This document shows, piece after piece, positions 1 to 8,309 of a DNA stretch of 64,000 bases (its first letter is position 1; each line of letters opens with the position of its first letter). Origin of the DNA: Candidatus Polarisedimenticolaceae bacterium (GTDB lineage: Bacteria; Pseudomonadota; Gammaproteobacteria; Chromatiales; Chromatiaceae). The translations under genes and the position numbers were made by a program. The DNA is taken from positions 1 through 64,000 of the forward strand of contig JAKISI010000008.1 of NCBI GenBank assembly GCA_021648685.1, in the 5' to 3' direction. Under the pieces are notes generated by a model. That model saw nothing but the letters and a program-made list of their open reading frames with translations, did not search any database and was not told the origin of the DNA.

Positions 1-14
1 TGGCTAAGATGCAT

Positions 15-82
15 TAAGGCTGGTTCTCCGGTTGATTGTTGTTGGTTAGGCGACTTGCATCATATCACCAGAACCAGCCTTA
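15..82. repeat. 13-bp inverted repeat (15-27 / 70-82)
   Basis: TAAGGCTGGTTCT at 15-27 is repeated exactly as its reverse complement at 70-82, separated by 42 bases. It lies downstream (in the minus-strand sense) of the IS110-type transposase debris, so it may be a subterminal or flanking structure of that element. That link is inference; the repeat itself is directly visible. Confidence 0.5.
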
Positions 83-119
83 TTTTCTTTTTATATCAAC
101 TGTTTATGCCTTATCCAAG

Positions 120-284
120 TGCCATTCGGTACTGACCCCTTATCGGACCCCTTATCGCCTTATCCGCATGGGTATTGGCTCTCTCTCCGTAATACCGCGC
201 TTTTCCCCCCATGGCATCGGTTACAGCAATTGCTATCGTTTTTGTGTGTGTATCCGATCCAACGTACTTGCTAAACTCTTTCAT
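120..284 (-). pseudogene. IS110-family transposase, N-terminal remnant
   Basis: Reading the minus strand from the ATG at 284 gives MKEFSKYVGSDTHTKTIAIA followed by VTDAMGGKARYYGERANT. This matches the start of IS110-family transposases, which open with a YVGLDxHKxTIAVAV-type segment carrying the first acidic residue of the DEDD catalytic set. After about 50 codons the similarity fades into a short duplicated GGTCCGATAAGGGGT-like stretch, and no body of the gene follows. The normal Leu-Asp-Val-His-Lys segment reads Ser-Asp-Thr-His-Thr-Lys, so substitutions have accumulated. A plus-strand open frame over the same DNA (36-320) looks like a shadow. This is a dead transposase start left by deletion or rearrangement. 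Confidence 0.7.
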
Positions 285-330
285 GACCTCTCCTCAATTG
301 TGGCTCAGAGCCACAATTGAGGAGAGGTCA
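284..330. repeat. 47-bp perfect palindrome (23-bp arms, 1-nt centre)
   Basis: Arms at 284-306 and 308-330 are exact reverse complements around a single A at 307; the right arm begins GAGCCACAATTGAGGAGAGG. The left arm is the leader immediately upstream of the minus-strand IS110 transposase start, including its GAGGAGAGG ribosome binding site. The palindrome therefore presents the same leader in both directions, as expected if two inverted copies of the element end had been joined with loss of the bodies. It could also act as a hairpin before the midA-like gene at 388. Confidence 0.85.
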
Positions 331-387
331 ATACATGATGTCCAGTGGAAATGATCCACCCGAAAGAGCCAACCAAACAAGAGCGCC

Positions 388-1599
388 ATGCCTAATAATC
401 CCCAACAGAACCACAGCGTTGGACTGCCGACCGAACTGCCCGAGCCGACACCAGAGGCGCGTGAACACAGCAACTGCCTGATTGAATCGATCAGGGCCGA
501 GTTGACGCAGAGCGGTGGCCGGATGCCGTTTGACCGATTTATGGAGCTGGCACTCTATGCCCCCGGCCTGGGCTACTACAGCGCTGGTGCGAGGAAGTTT
601 GGCGAGGCCGGGGATTTTGTAACCGCCCCCGAGATTTCGTCGCTCTTCGCTCGCTGTCTGGCGCGCCAGTGCAGAGAGCTGCTGGCGGAGCTGGCGGGAG
701 GCGATCTGCTGGAGGTTGGTGCTGGCACCGGGGTGCTGGCTGCCGATCTGCTGCTGGAGCTGGAGGCGTTGCAGATGCTTCCCGAGCGCTACTTTATACT
801 GGAGCTAAGCCCGGATCTGCAACAGCGCCAGCATGAGACCCTGGCGCTTCGAGCTGCGCATCTGATGGATCGGGTGCAGTGGCTGGATGCCATGCCCGAG
901 CCGGGCTTCAGTGGTGTCGTGGTCGCCAATGAGCTGCTGGATGCGATGCCAGTCAGTTGCTTTACGGTAGCCGAATCAGGCGTGCAGGAGGGGTTTGTCC
1001 GCTGGTCGGGAGAGGGTTTTGAACGCTATTGGGATGAGCCGGTCACTCCCGGCTTGATGCAAGCGGTTGCTGCACTGCAGGCAGCGCTGGGGCCTTTTGC
1101 CGTTGGCTATGAGTCTGAGCTTAATCTGCGGGCTGACTCCTGGCTGCGGTCGCTGGCGCAACGGGTCGAGCGTGGCGCGCTGCTGCTGATCGATTATGGC
1201 TACCCGGCGGCGGAGTATTATCATCCGCAACGCAGCATGGGCACCCTGATGTGTCACTACCGGCATCGCGCCCACGATGCGCCACTGATCCTGCCGGGGC
1301 TACAGGATATTACAGCGCATGTCGATTTTTCATCCATTGCCAGAGCCGGGCGAGATGCCGGTCTGGAGCTGAAAGGCTATACGACACAGGCGCATTTTCT
1401 GCTGGGGTGCGGGCTGGATTCGCTGCTGATGGAGTCCGACCCGAATGAGATCGAAAGCCATATAACGCTGATGCAGGCGGTAAAACGGCTCACCATGCCG
1501 ACCGAGATGGGAGAGCGTTTTAAGGTCATTGCCCTGGGCAAGGGTATCGAGTCACCGCTCATGGGGTTTAGCCTGAGGGATCTAAGTGGCCGTCTGTAA
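388..1599 (+). CDS. MidA/NDUFAF7-family SAM-dependent methyltransferase
   Basis: A 403-residue protein of the DUF185 (MidA, NDUFAF7) family, close to the usual length. The family signature YAPGLGYYSAG followed by KFGEAGDFVTAPEIS lies at residues 57-84, and the SAM-binding motif I LLEVGAGTG at 107-115. The eukaryotic homologue methylates an arginine of a complex I subunit; the bacterial substrate is not established. The gene starts at an ATG with a short purine-rich AAGAG upstream, and its 3' end overlaps the next gene by 14 bases, so the two are probably co-transcribed. The family call is firm and the substrate unknown. Confidence 0.9.
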   Translation: MPNNPQQNHSVGLPTELPEPTPEAREHSNCLIESIRAELTQSGGRMPFDRFMELALYAPGLGYYSAGARKFGEAGDFVTAPEISSLFARCLARQCRELLAELAGGDLLEVGAGTGVLAADLLLELEALQMLPERYFILELSPDLQQRQHETLALRAAHLMDRVQWLDAMPEPGFSGVVVANELLDAMPVSCFTVAESGVQEGFVRWSGEGFERYWDEPVTPGLMQAVAALQAALGPFAVGYESELNLRADSWLRSLAQRVERGALLLIDYGYPAAEYYHPQRSMGTLMCHYRHRAHDAPLILPGLQDITAHVDFSSIARAGRDAGLELKGYTTQAHFLLGCGLDSLLMESDPNEIESHITLMQAVKRLTMPTEMGERFKVIALGKGIESPLMGFSLRDLSGRL

Positions 1600-2302
1600 T
1601 CCAAAAAACTATGGGGTTGCCCTGCTGCTGATGCTGTTGATGGGGTGCAATGGCAATAGCGTCAAAGACCCGCTGTTTGAGTCCCGTCCGTTCCAGCTCA
1701 AGGATCTGGCCAAGAGTGATGTCGATCTGGTGGCAGAGACGCATCTGAAGCAGACCCTGGTGCTGCTGGAAACCCTGATGGAAAAGCTCTACCGGCGTAA
1801 TCCGCAAGAGCTGCGCAAGCGTGGCATTGCCGATATTGAAAGAGCGGTGCAACAGGTGTTTGGCCCGACCCGGCAGGCCAGCTTCCCCGAGCTGCGAGGC
1901 CAGCGTGCGATTGAGAGCATGCGTCTGGCCTTCCGGGAGAGCTATGGCGGTGACCGTGTTCTGGCGCTGGTAGAGGGGCTGCGCGGGATGGTGCTCGACT
2001 CCTACAATGGGCAGCAGGAGTTCTATCTGCCAGATAAGCTGGATCCGCAAAAGATCTATAACGTAGCGCGCAATATCGAGATTGCAGTGTGGAAGCTGAG
2101 CAATGACCGGGATGCCGAAGGGCGGCTCTATCTGCTGACCAATGAGCTGACCGGCGTAGTACCCAACCTCAGTTTTGAGCGGCTGTTCGGCAAGGTGATT
2201 GCCTTGCAGGATGGGATGGCGGTGGTGGTCTCTGATGCCACCAACAGACGGATCAAAAATGTGATTCAGTCGGCGGCATCGGCTGTATTCATGGGGATTT
2301 AG
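1586..2302 (+). CDS. Putative lipoprotein of unknown function
   Basis: The 238-residue product begins at a GTG inside the end of the MidA gene. It shows a short hydrophobic signal (VALLLMLLMGC) ending in a lipobox whose cysteine would be the acylated first residue of the mature protein, so it is probably membrane-anchored outside the cytoplasm. The rest is largely helical and charged, with no family recognised. The overlap with midA argues for translational coupling. No in-frame ATG precedes the signal, which supports the GTG start. Its last 4 bases overlap the convergent cca gene. Localisation is an inference from the lipobox. Confidence 0.75.
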   Translation: MAVCNPKNYGVALLLMLLMGCNGNSVKDPLFESRPFQLKDLAKSDVDLVAETHLKQTLVLLETLMEKLYRRNPQELRKRGIADIERAVQQVFGPTRQASFPELRGQRAIESMRLAFRESYGGDRVLALVEGLRGMVLDSYNGQQEFYLPDKLDPQKIYNVARNIEIAVWKLSNDRDAEGRLYLLTNELTGVVPNLSFERLFGKVIALQDGMAVVVSDATNRRIKNVIQSAASAVFMGI

Positions 2303-3495
2303 CCCCAGGCCTGTTTCACATGCTGAATGGCCTGTAGCCGTTCGCGGTGGAGATGAACGGCAATCTGCTGCGGCTTCGGTGCAGACTGGCTGATTGCTGC
2401 GCCATCCACGCCAGTGACGGCCTGATAGACGGCGCGTAAAAAATCGGCTTGCGGGTAGCGGCTCTCCTCCATGCCGGTGCGTCCACGTACATCGGCCTTG
2501 CAGACCAGCAGGAGCTGCTCAAAACGGTCTGGATTTCGCACCGCATCCAGCCCCAATACTATCTTCAGCAGTGTCTTTGGGCGCAGTTCAAAGGCGCGGT
2601 GACAGAGCAGATGGTAACGGGCGACCGGGATGGCCAGATCACGCCAGGCGTTGGGGATGCGCAACCGCTTGCAGAGCGGTTTGATCAGCTTTGCGCCGCG
2701 TTCCTCATGACCATGATGGCCGGGAAGTATTGCCGTGGGCGTGTTGCCCTTGCCCAGATCGTGCACCAGTGCGGCAAAGCGCACCTGCGGGTCGCGGCTC
2801 AGATGGCAGGCCTGCTGTAGCGTCAGCAGGGTATGCAGGCCGCTGTCGACCTCTGGGTGGTACTCCTTTTTCTGCGGTATACCAAACAGGCGGTCAACCT
2901 CTGGCAGAATAATGGCCAGCAGCTTCAGCTCGCGCAGGGTCTGAATAAAAAGGTGGGCGCTATCCTCCTTCAGTGCCTTGACGATCTCTGCCCAGACCCG
3001 CTCGGGTACCAGATTGTCCAGTTCACCCGCTGTGGCCATCCGTTGAACCAGTTGTTGCGTCTCTGTGGCGATGCGGAACCCCAATGCATGATAGCGGGCC
3101 GCAAAGCGGGCGAGCCGGAGTGTACGAATCGGGTCTTCCGCGAAGCAGGGGGTGTGGCGCAGGATACGGTTTTTCAGGTCATCCTGACCGTTACAGGGGT
3201 CGATGATCCTGCCGTCCGCCCCTTGAGCCAGGGCGTTGATGGTGAGATCGCGTCGCGCCAGATCCTCTTCGATGCTGACCGCCCCGCTGTTGATATCGTT
3301 GCGCTGGCTGCGTGGCAGTGCGTACTCTTCCTGAGTTTCGGGATGCAGGAATATGGGGAAATCCTTGCCGACCTGTCGGTAACCAAGGGCGATCAGTTGA
3401 GCAGGGGTGGCACCGCTGACCAGCCAGTCGCGCTCGGTAACAGGGAGACCCAGCAGGGTGTCACGAACCGCGCCGCCCACCAGGTAGGTCTCCAT
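2299..3495 (-). CDS. cca: CCA-adding tRNA nucleotidyltransferase with HD domain
   Basis: Adds or repairs the 3'-CCA of tRNAs in the cytoplasm. The protein opens METYLVGGAVRDTLLG, the nucleotidyltransferase G-G-x-V-R-D motif, followed by RDLTINALA and the RxxR-type segment DPIRTLRLARFAARY typical of class II enzymes. A C-terminal HD phosphohydrolase region (ALVHDLGKG) marks the long multifunctional form seen in enteric and related bacteria. I placed the start at 3495 because the GGAG six bases upstream and the family N-terminus agree there; the frame stays open 18 codons further upstream. A 38-base gap separates it from the upstream NDUFA9-like gene, suggesting one operon. Confidence 0.95.
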   Translation of the reverse strand: METYLVGGAVRDTLLGLPVTERDWLVSGATPAQLIALGYRQVGKDFPIFLHPETQEEYALPRSQRNDINSGAVSIEEDLARRDLTINALAQGADGRIIDPCNGQDDLKNRILRHTPCFAEDPIRTLRLARFAARYHALGFRIATETQQLVQRMATAGELDNLVPERVWAEIVKALKEDSAHLFIQTLRELKLLAIILPEVDRLFGIPQKKEYHPEVDSGLHTLLTLQQACHLSRDPQVRFAALVHDLGKGNTPTAILPGHHGHEERGAKLIKPLCKRLRIPNAWRDLAIPVARYHLLCHRAFELRPKTLLKIVLGLDAVRNPDRFEQLLLVCKADVRGRTGMEESRYPQADFLRAVYQAVTGVDGAAISQSAPKPQQIAVHLHRERLQAIQHVKQAWG

Positions 3496-3533
3496 TGTAT
3501 GCTCCGTGGTCAACTGGCTTGAGCCGTGCAGGG

Positions 3534-4484
3534 CTACCCCTGCCGCCATCGGGAGAATCGCCGCTGCCGCCGGGTGATGCCCAGATAGAGCGGCACGATC
3601 TCGTTGACATCCGTTGGTCTGATGCCCAGTTTCAGCAGGTCATTGTGCTGACATACACTATCGACCTGTAGCGAAAGGTAGTTGTCGAGAGAGAAGGGCT
3701 GCCCCGGCATCTGCCCAAGGATGCGCGCCTGCAGGCGGGATGCGTTGTTGCTCAGGCGGATGATCTGGCGCTTCAGCCCCAGCTGTTGGGCGGTGTAGCG
3801 TACCAGCTCCTCCAGGGTGAAGCTGCGTGGCCCACAGAGGTCGTAGCGCTGGTCAACCGTGCGGGACTCCGTGAGTGCGCAGATAAAGGCGTCAACCACG
3901 TCACCCACATAGACGGGGGCAAAACGGGCATCCGGGCAGGCCAGCGGGAAAGGTGCGGGAGAGAGGCTCAGGAGATCGCCAAAGCGGTTGAAGAAGCTGT
4001 CACCCGGGCCAAAGATCACCGAGGGGCGGAAGCTGGTGACCTGAATGTCGGGCGGGCCGAGCTTGTGTGCACGGTTCTCCCCTTCGCCTTTGGTAAAGAG
4101 ATAGCGGCTTGGCCCTTGATCCTGATTGGCATTCAGTGCACTCATCTGTAGCAGCCGGGGTATGCCGGCTGCACGGCAGGCCTGGACAACGGCATCGACC
4201 AGATCCACATGTGCCCGCTTGAAACCCTGCTGGTTGCGGCCCTCATTGAGTATGCCAACCAGGTTGATAAAGGCGCTGCATCCGGCAAGGTGCGGCTGTA
4301 TTGCCTCGGTGTCAAAGATATTGGCGCGTTGCAGCTGCACGCCGGGCAGTACCCGCAGATCTTTGTGTCGCTCTGGATTGCGCGTCAGAATGAGGCACGG
4401 AGTGCCTCTGGCAGCCAACCGGCTTGCAAGGTGGTTGCCAACAAATCCACTACCGCCAAGGATACAGACCCTGTTACTCTTCAT
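3534..4484 (-). CDS. NAD(P)-binding epimerase, complex I NDUFA9-like
   Basis: A 316-residue atypical short-chain dehydrogenase/epimerase with the Rossmann signature VCILGGSGFVGNHLASRL at residues 6-23 and the INLVGIL segment shared with the NDUFA9-like branch. Members bind NAD(P)H; the mitochondrial homologue is a complex I accessory subunit, whereas bacterial versions are predicted sugar- or quinone-related oxidoreductases of unknown substrate. The classical Tyr-x3-Lys catalytic pair is not apparent at its usual place (SRYLFTKGEGE may be the degenerate equivalent), as is common in this branch. It sits directly upstream of cca on the same strand and divergent from the TSUP gene at 4524. Confidence 0.85.
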   Translation of the reverse strand: MKSNRVCILGGSGFVGNHLASRLAARGTPCLILTRNPERHKDLRVLPGVQLQRANIFDTEAIQPHLAGCSAFINLVGILNEGRNQQGFKRAHVDLVDAVVQACRAAGIPRLLQMSALNANQDQGPSRYLFTKGEGENRAHKLGPPDIQVTSFRPSVIFGPGDSFFNRFGDLLSLSPAPFPLACPDARFAPVYVGDVVDAFICALTESRTVDQRYDLCGPRSFTLEELVRYTAQQLGLKRQIIRLSNNASRLQARILGQMPGQPFSLDNYLSLQVDSVCQHNDLLKLGIRPTDVNEIVPLYLGITRRQRRFSRWRQG

Positions 4485-4523
4485 TTTTTACCTCACTGCT
4501 GAAAAATAGATTCTAAAAAACAT

Positions 4524-5324
4524 ATGGAGTATCTGCTGGACGGGCTTGCGATGCAATATCTGCTGCTGGGGGCAGTGGCAGGTATCCTGGCAGGGCTGCT
4601 GGGCGTAGGGGGTGGATTGATTATCGTGCCGGCGCTGATCTGGGCTTTTAGCAGCCGGGGATTCGACCCCGCCATCGTGGCTCATCTGGCAGTGGGAACC
4701 TCGCTGGTCACTATCGTGGCGACCTCGGTCACCGCTATCTATGCCCATCACTGCCGGGATGCGGTGCGATGGGATCTGGTCATGCAGCTGCTGCCCGGTA
4801 TCCTGATCGGTGCCTGGCTGGGGGCGATCATTGCGGATGCTCTGTCAACATTGTGGCTGAAACGCATCTTCGCCCTGTTTGTGATTGTGGTGGGGGTACG
4901 CATGCTGCTGAGCGTAAATACCGAAGGGCATCGTGAGCTGCCAGCGAGGCGGGGGCTGGCCATGGTGGGTGTGGTGGTGGGCACCCTCTCGGCCATCGTG
5001 GGAATTGGCGGTGGCTCTATGACGGTCCCCTTTCTTAACGGCTGTCGGGTAACCATGCGGCAGGCGGTGGCCACCTCAAGCGCCTGCGGACTGCCGATTG
5101 CGCTTGCGGCTGGCATGGCGTTTGCTGTGGTTGGCTGGGATGCGCCGACGCTGCCTGTGGGCAGCAGCGGCTATATCTATTGGCCTGCGGTGTTTGGCGT
5201 GGCGTTGACCAGCGTGCTGTTTGCCCCTGTTGGCGTCCATTTGTCACATAACCTCCCCTCTTCCAGCCTAAAGCGCATTTTTGCGCTGTTGTTATTTCTT
5301 ATTGGCGGTAGAATGGTCATTTAG
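4524..5324 (+). CDS. TSUP-family (TauE/SafE) anion exporter
   Basis: An integral membrane protein of 266 residues with two homologous halves. Each begins with the glycine-rich signature of the TSUP/DUF81 family: AGLLGVGGGLIIVPALI near residue 25 and SAIVGIGGGSMTVPF near residue 157. About eight hydrophobic segments are visible, the normal number. Family members move sulfite, sulfoacetate or other organosulfur anions across the inner membrane, but the substrate cannot be read from sequence. The ATG at 4524 has little ribosome-binding signal; an ATG at 4551 (MQYLLLG) is an alternative start. It is divergent from the NDUFA9-like gene, and rsd follows after 94 bases. Confidence 0.9.
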   Translation: MEYLLDGLAMQYLLLGAVAGILAGLLGVGGGLIIVPALIWAFSSRGFDPAIVAHLAVGTSLVTIVATSVTAIYAHHCRDAVRWDLVMQLLPGILIGAWLGAIIADALSTLWLKRIFALFVIVVGVRMLLSVNTEGHRELPARRGLAMVGVVVGTLSAIVGIGGGSMTVPFLNGCRVTMRQAVATSSACGLPIALAAGMAFAVVGWDAPTLPVGSSGYIYWPAVFGVALTSVLFAPVGVHLSHNLPSSSLKRIFALLLFLIGGRMVI

Positions 5325-5418
5325 TTCCCCATTGGGTTCCCATAGTGCGGTGGGTGCTTGCCAGAGTGGGGCGATCAGTGGTTTTATTAACAAAACAGAT
5401 AAACAAAAGGGTGTAAGC

Positions 5419-5871
5419 ATGACAAACGGTCAGACGGAGCAGGTGGTAGAACGTCGCACTGGCACACGGGATATGATTGACAAACTGCTGGCAGAGCGTA
5501 AGGAGATGCTGGCGCTCTACTGGCATGTTGCCGGGTTAGAGCCGCTGACAAAAGAGACCCCTGTCGGCGACCATCTGCAGGAGTTCTGCCAAGTGCTGGT
5601 TGACTATATCGCCTTTGGCCATTTCGAGGTCTATGATCGCATCGGCAGTGGCAAGGAGCGACGTGGAGCGGTCGTCTCCGTTGCGCAGGAGATCTATCCC
5701 CGCATTCTGGATACAACCGATGTAACGGTCTCCTTTAATGATAAATATGATGAGTCAGACCATGAACTGCACCTGGAAAACCTATCCAAGGATCTCTCTC
5801 AGATGGGCGAAGTGCTGGCAACCCGAATCGAACTGGAAGACCAGTTGATTGAGGTTATGCTGCAGCGTTGA
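5419..5871 (+). CDS. Rsd/AlgQ-family anti-sigma-70 regulator
   Basis: A 150-residue helical protein with the Rsd/AlgQ pattern: an N-terminal segment RDMIDKLLAERKEMLALYWHV and then LQEFCQVLVDYIAFGHFEVYD. In E. coli Rsd binds region 4 of sigma-70 and shifts RNA polymerase toward alternative sigma factors in stationary phase; AlgQ of Pseudomonas does the same and affects alginate. The start was placed at the ATG at 5419, preceded by AAAGGGTG, because the 46 codons upstream have no family similarity. The stop lies 20 bases before the cyclase-like gene, so the two are likely one transcript. The symbol is left blank because rsd and algQ cannot be separated here. Confidence 0.85.
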   Translation: MTNGQTEQVVERRTGTRDMIDKLLAERKEMLALYWHVAGLEPLTKETPVGDHLQEFCQVLVDYIAFGHFEVYDRIGSGKERRGAVVSVAQEIYPRILDTTDVTVSFNDKYDESDHELHLENLSKDLSQMGEVLATRIELEDQLIEVMLQR

Positions 5872-5891
5872 GCTCTTTCAACAGTCGCTGA

Positions 5892-8309
5892 TTGGATACC
5901 CAGGTGTTTTCCAGGCTTAACAGATTCCGTCAGAGAGCACCCCAAAAAGATGAGTTTTTGGCGCTGCTATACCCCTGTGAGCCGTTGAAGATCCAGCTCC
6001 AGAGTTTGCACAGGGGCATCGATAATGCGCGTATTGATATAACCCTCTGTCCTATCTTCAGCATCAAAGCCACCCGGCTTGTGTGTGGCATTCTGCAACA
6101 TTGTGCGGTGCTCAATGATTTGAGCCGACAGGTGGCCAGGCCTAAAAAGGCGGATATGGATGCATTTCTCAAGGCCTATGCCGATATGATGGATGCAACG
6201 GTGGCCAGAGCACACAAAGCATCCTCTCCGGATCTGGTTCAACTGCTTCAGCTGTCGGTTATGCGGTTTTTACTGCGCTTGATCAATGAAGAGCTGGATC
6301 GCTTGCGGGATGGGATGCAGCGTAGCCGGGGCGGTGTTGTAGGGCGGTCAGACCGGCGTACGCTGGAGCTCCATGAGAGCATGGTTACGCTGGCAAAACA
6401 AAGAAACTGCCTGCGAAATACTGTGCTTCAGCAGCTTTTTGGGCGGATCATCAAGCTGGAGGCAAGGTCGCTGCGGGTGACCCGGAAATCTGTGCTGGGG
6501 ATATCCTGGCCGTTGCCAAGGCCGGTGCTGTGCAATCCTATGTTGCAACAGCCACTGCCTTGGGAGGATGGCCAGCGGATTGACCCCTATCTCCCCCTCT
6601 GCGTGGACTATTTTGACCAAACCAACCGACTGCTGAGCGAAATCTTTAGTGCCTATCTGCCCCAGTGGGCCTTGGCCTGTGATGGGAAAGAACGCCTCCC
6701 GTGCAGTAAGGATGAGCTAAAAAACAGAATACAGCGGCGCAAGCCCCAAAGCGGGGTGGATGGCGCCCTTGAGGCCGAGGCGCTGTTGCGCAGCTCACTG
6801 CAACCGGAGGAGTATCTCCAGGGGCAGTTTTGCTGGCTCGATATGCCGGATAATTTTGAACTGCTAACCTCCCAGGCGGTGTTGCAGAAGGCGCTGGGCG
6901 ACCAAAATAGAAAGCGACTGCCGACAGGCTGGCAGAATTTTCAGCGTGATGTGAAAAGGCGCATCTGCCGACAGCTCAAGCAGTTGGGGCTGGTGCCGCA
7001 GATCCTGGCGGCCTATGGTGCTTGCAGCGTGGTTCGGGGGCTGGAGCAGCATCTGCCGACCTCACTTGTACGGCAGTATCTCTCTGGAGAGCTGTTGCGA
7101 AAAGAGCTGCCGCGGCAGCTTGCCGGGCTTCAGATGGACCCACTGTCTGCCGCAGCCGTTACCAAAAAACTGGAGCTGGCGCGCAATAGAATCAAGCAGC
7201 TTTCATCTGAAGAACAAGAGCAGCTGCTGCTGAGCTATATAAAGGATTTCCTTGTTTTTCGGCGGGATCTTAAAAATACCTTCTTGGCATACCAGGCGAT
7301 GGATCAGATATCCATCTTGAGCAAGGCTGAAGATGTTGAGCTGTCCAGCGCCAACAACACGCTCTACCGCTTTATCTCGGCGTACGAAAATGAGCCGCTA
7401 AAACAGCAGATCTGCAAACATGTCATCATCAAGGCGGATGTACGCGGTTCGACCGCTATAATCTCTGGTTTGGTAGCGAAAGGGCTTAACCCTGCATCCT
7501 ACTTTAGTCTTAATCTCTTCAAACCCATCAGTGAGTTGCTGGAGAGCTATGGTGCAACCAAGGTGTTTGTGGAAGGGGATGCGATCATACTGAGCATCCT
7601 GGAAAATGAGGGTGCAACAAGGCCGAGTGTGGCCTGGGCCTGTGGGTTGGCGCAGAAGATACTGGAGGTGGTCGATGTCCAGAACACCAGGAACAAACAG
7701 TATGGCCTGCCAGTGCTGGAGCTGGGGTTGGGCATCGCTTTCAGTGCAGAGCCACCGACCTTTCTCTATGATGATGAGAAACAGATCATGATCTCATCGG
7801 CGATCAATCGTGCCGATCAACTATCCTCCTGCTCGGCGGTGCTGCGGCGGGGTTTTTCGCGGCAGCGGGGTGTTGAGGTGATGACTTCAGCCGATCCCGG
7901 CCTGTTTGAAAAGGAGCATCCTGATCGGCTGCTGCGCTTCAACGTCAATGGTATCGAACTGGATCAAGCGGCATTTGACAGGTTAAAGGCTGAATTGGCC
8001 CTGAAGTGCCTGACGCCGGATCCGGATGCCTCATTGGGATGTGATGCACTCACCCTGTATGTTGGCCGCTACTCGGATAATAGCGGGGTCAAGCACTGGC
8101 TGATTATCCGGAAGGCTTCAGTTCATTTTTGGGCCGATAGCCGCATAGGCCCGGAAGAGCGAAAAGGGCGCTGTTTTTATGAGGTGATCACCAGCCATGG
8201 GGTGCTGGCCTGGGTCAAGAGCAAGATGGATCGGAGGAGCCGCAGGCGGATTATGGATCCTGATGTTGTGCTGTCTGGATCGACGCTCCCCCTTTCAAAT
8301 TTTCACTGA
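5892..8309 (+). CDS. Large protein with C-terminal class III nucleotidyl-cyclase-like domain
   Basis: An 805-residue cytoplasmic protein without visible membrane segments. Residues 1-500 are mainly helical, rich in Gln, Leu and Arg, and match no family I recognise. Residues 510-660 look like a class III cyclase fold: KADVRGST with Asp516, FVEGDAIILS with Asp563 (47 residues later, close to the canonical spacing of the two metal aspartates), LELGLGIAF, and SSAINRADQL with the transition-state-type Asn639. The arginine usually found four residues after that Asn is Gln, so activity is uncertain. Residues 700-800 may be a further small domain. The start is a TTG at 5892, with a GTG at 5904 as alternative; no ATG is suitable. 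It follows rsd by 20 bases and overlaps the convergent slt gene by 59 bases. Confidence 0.75.
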   Translation: MDTQVFSRLNRFRQRAPQKDEFLALLYPCEPLKIQLQSLHRGIDNARIDITLCPIFSIKATRLVCGILQHCAVLNDLSRQVARPKKADMDAFLKAYADMMDATVARAHKASSPDLVQLLQLSVMRFLLRLINEELDRLRDGMQRSRGGVVGRSDRRTLELHESMVTLAKQRNCLRNTVLQQLFGRIIKLEARSLRVTRKSVLGISWPLPRPVLCNPMLQQPLPWEDGQRIDPYLPLCVDYFDQTNRLLSEIFSAYLPQWALACDGKERLPCSKDELKNRIQRRKPQSGVDGALEAEALLRSSLQPEEYLQGQFCWLDMPDNFELLTSQAVLQKALGDQNRKRLPTGWQNFQRDVKRRICRQLKQLGLVPQILAAYGACSVVRGLEQHLPTSLVRQYLSGELLRKELPRQLAGLQMDPLSAAAVTKKLELARNRIKQLSSEEQEQLLLSYIKDFLVFRRDLKNTFLAYQAMDQISILSKAEDVELSSANNTLYRFISAYENEPLKQQICKHVIIKADVRGSTAIISGLVAKGLNPASYFSLNLFKPISELLESYGATKVFVEGDAIILSILENEGATRPSVAWACGLAQKILEVVDVQNTRNKQYGLPVLELGLGIAFSAEPPTFLYDDEKQIMISSAINRADQLSSCSAVLRRGFSRQRGVEVMTSADPGLFEKEHPDRLLRFNVNGIELDQAAFDRLKAELALKCLTPDPDASLGCDALTLYVGRYSDNSGVKHWLIIRKASVHFWADSRIGPEERKGRCFYEVITSHGVLAWVKSKMDRRSRRRIMDPDVVLSGSTLPLSNFH

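Noticed and set aside
36-320. 94-codon plus-strand open frame at the left edge
   Set aside because: It runs through the palindrome and opposite the IS110 transposase start, with no family similarity; it is a shadow of that remnant.
1568-2050. 160-codon minus-strand open frame opposite the lipoprotein gene
   Set aside because: It is antisense to a better-supported gene with a lipobox and overlap with midA, and shows no family similarity.
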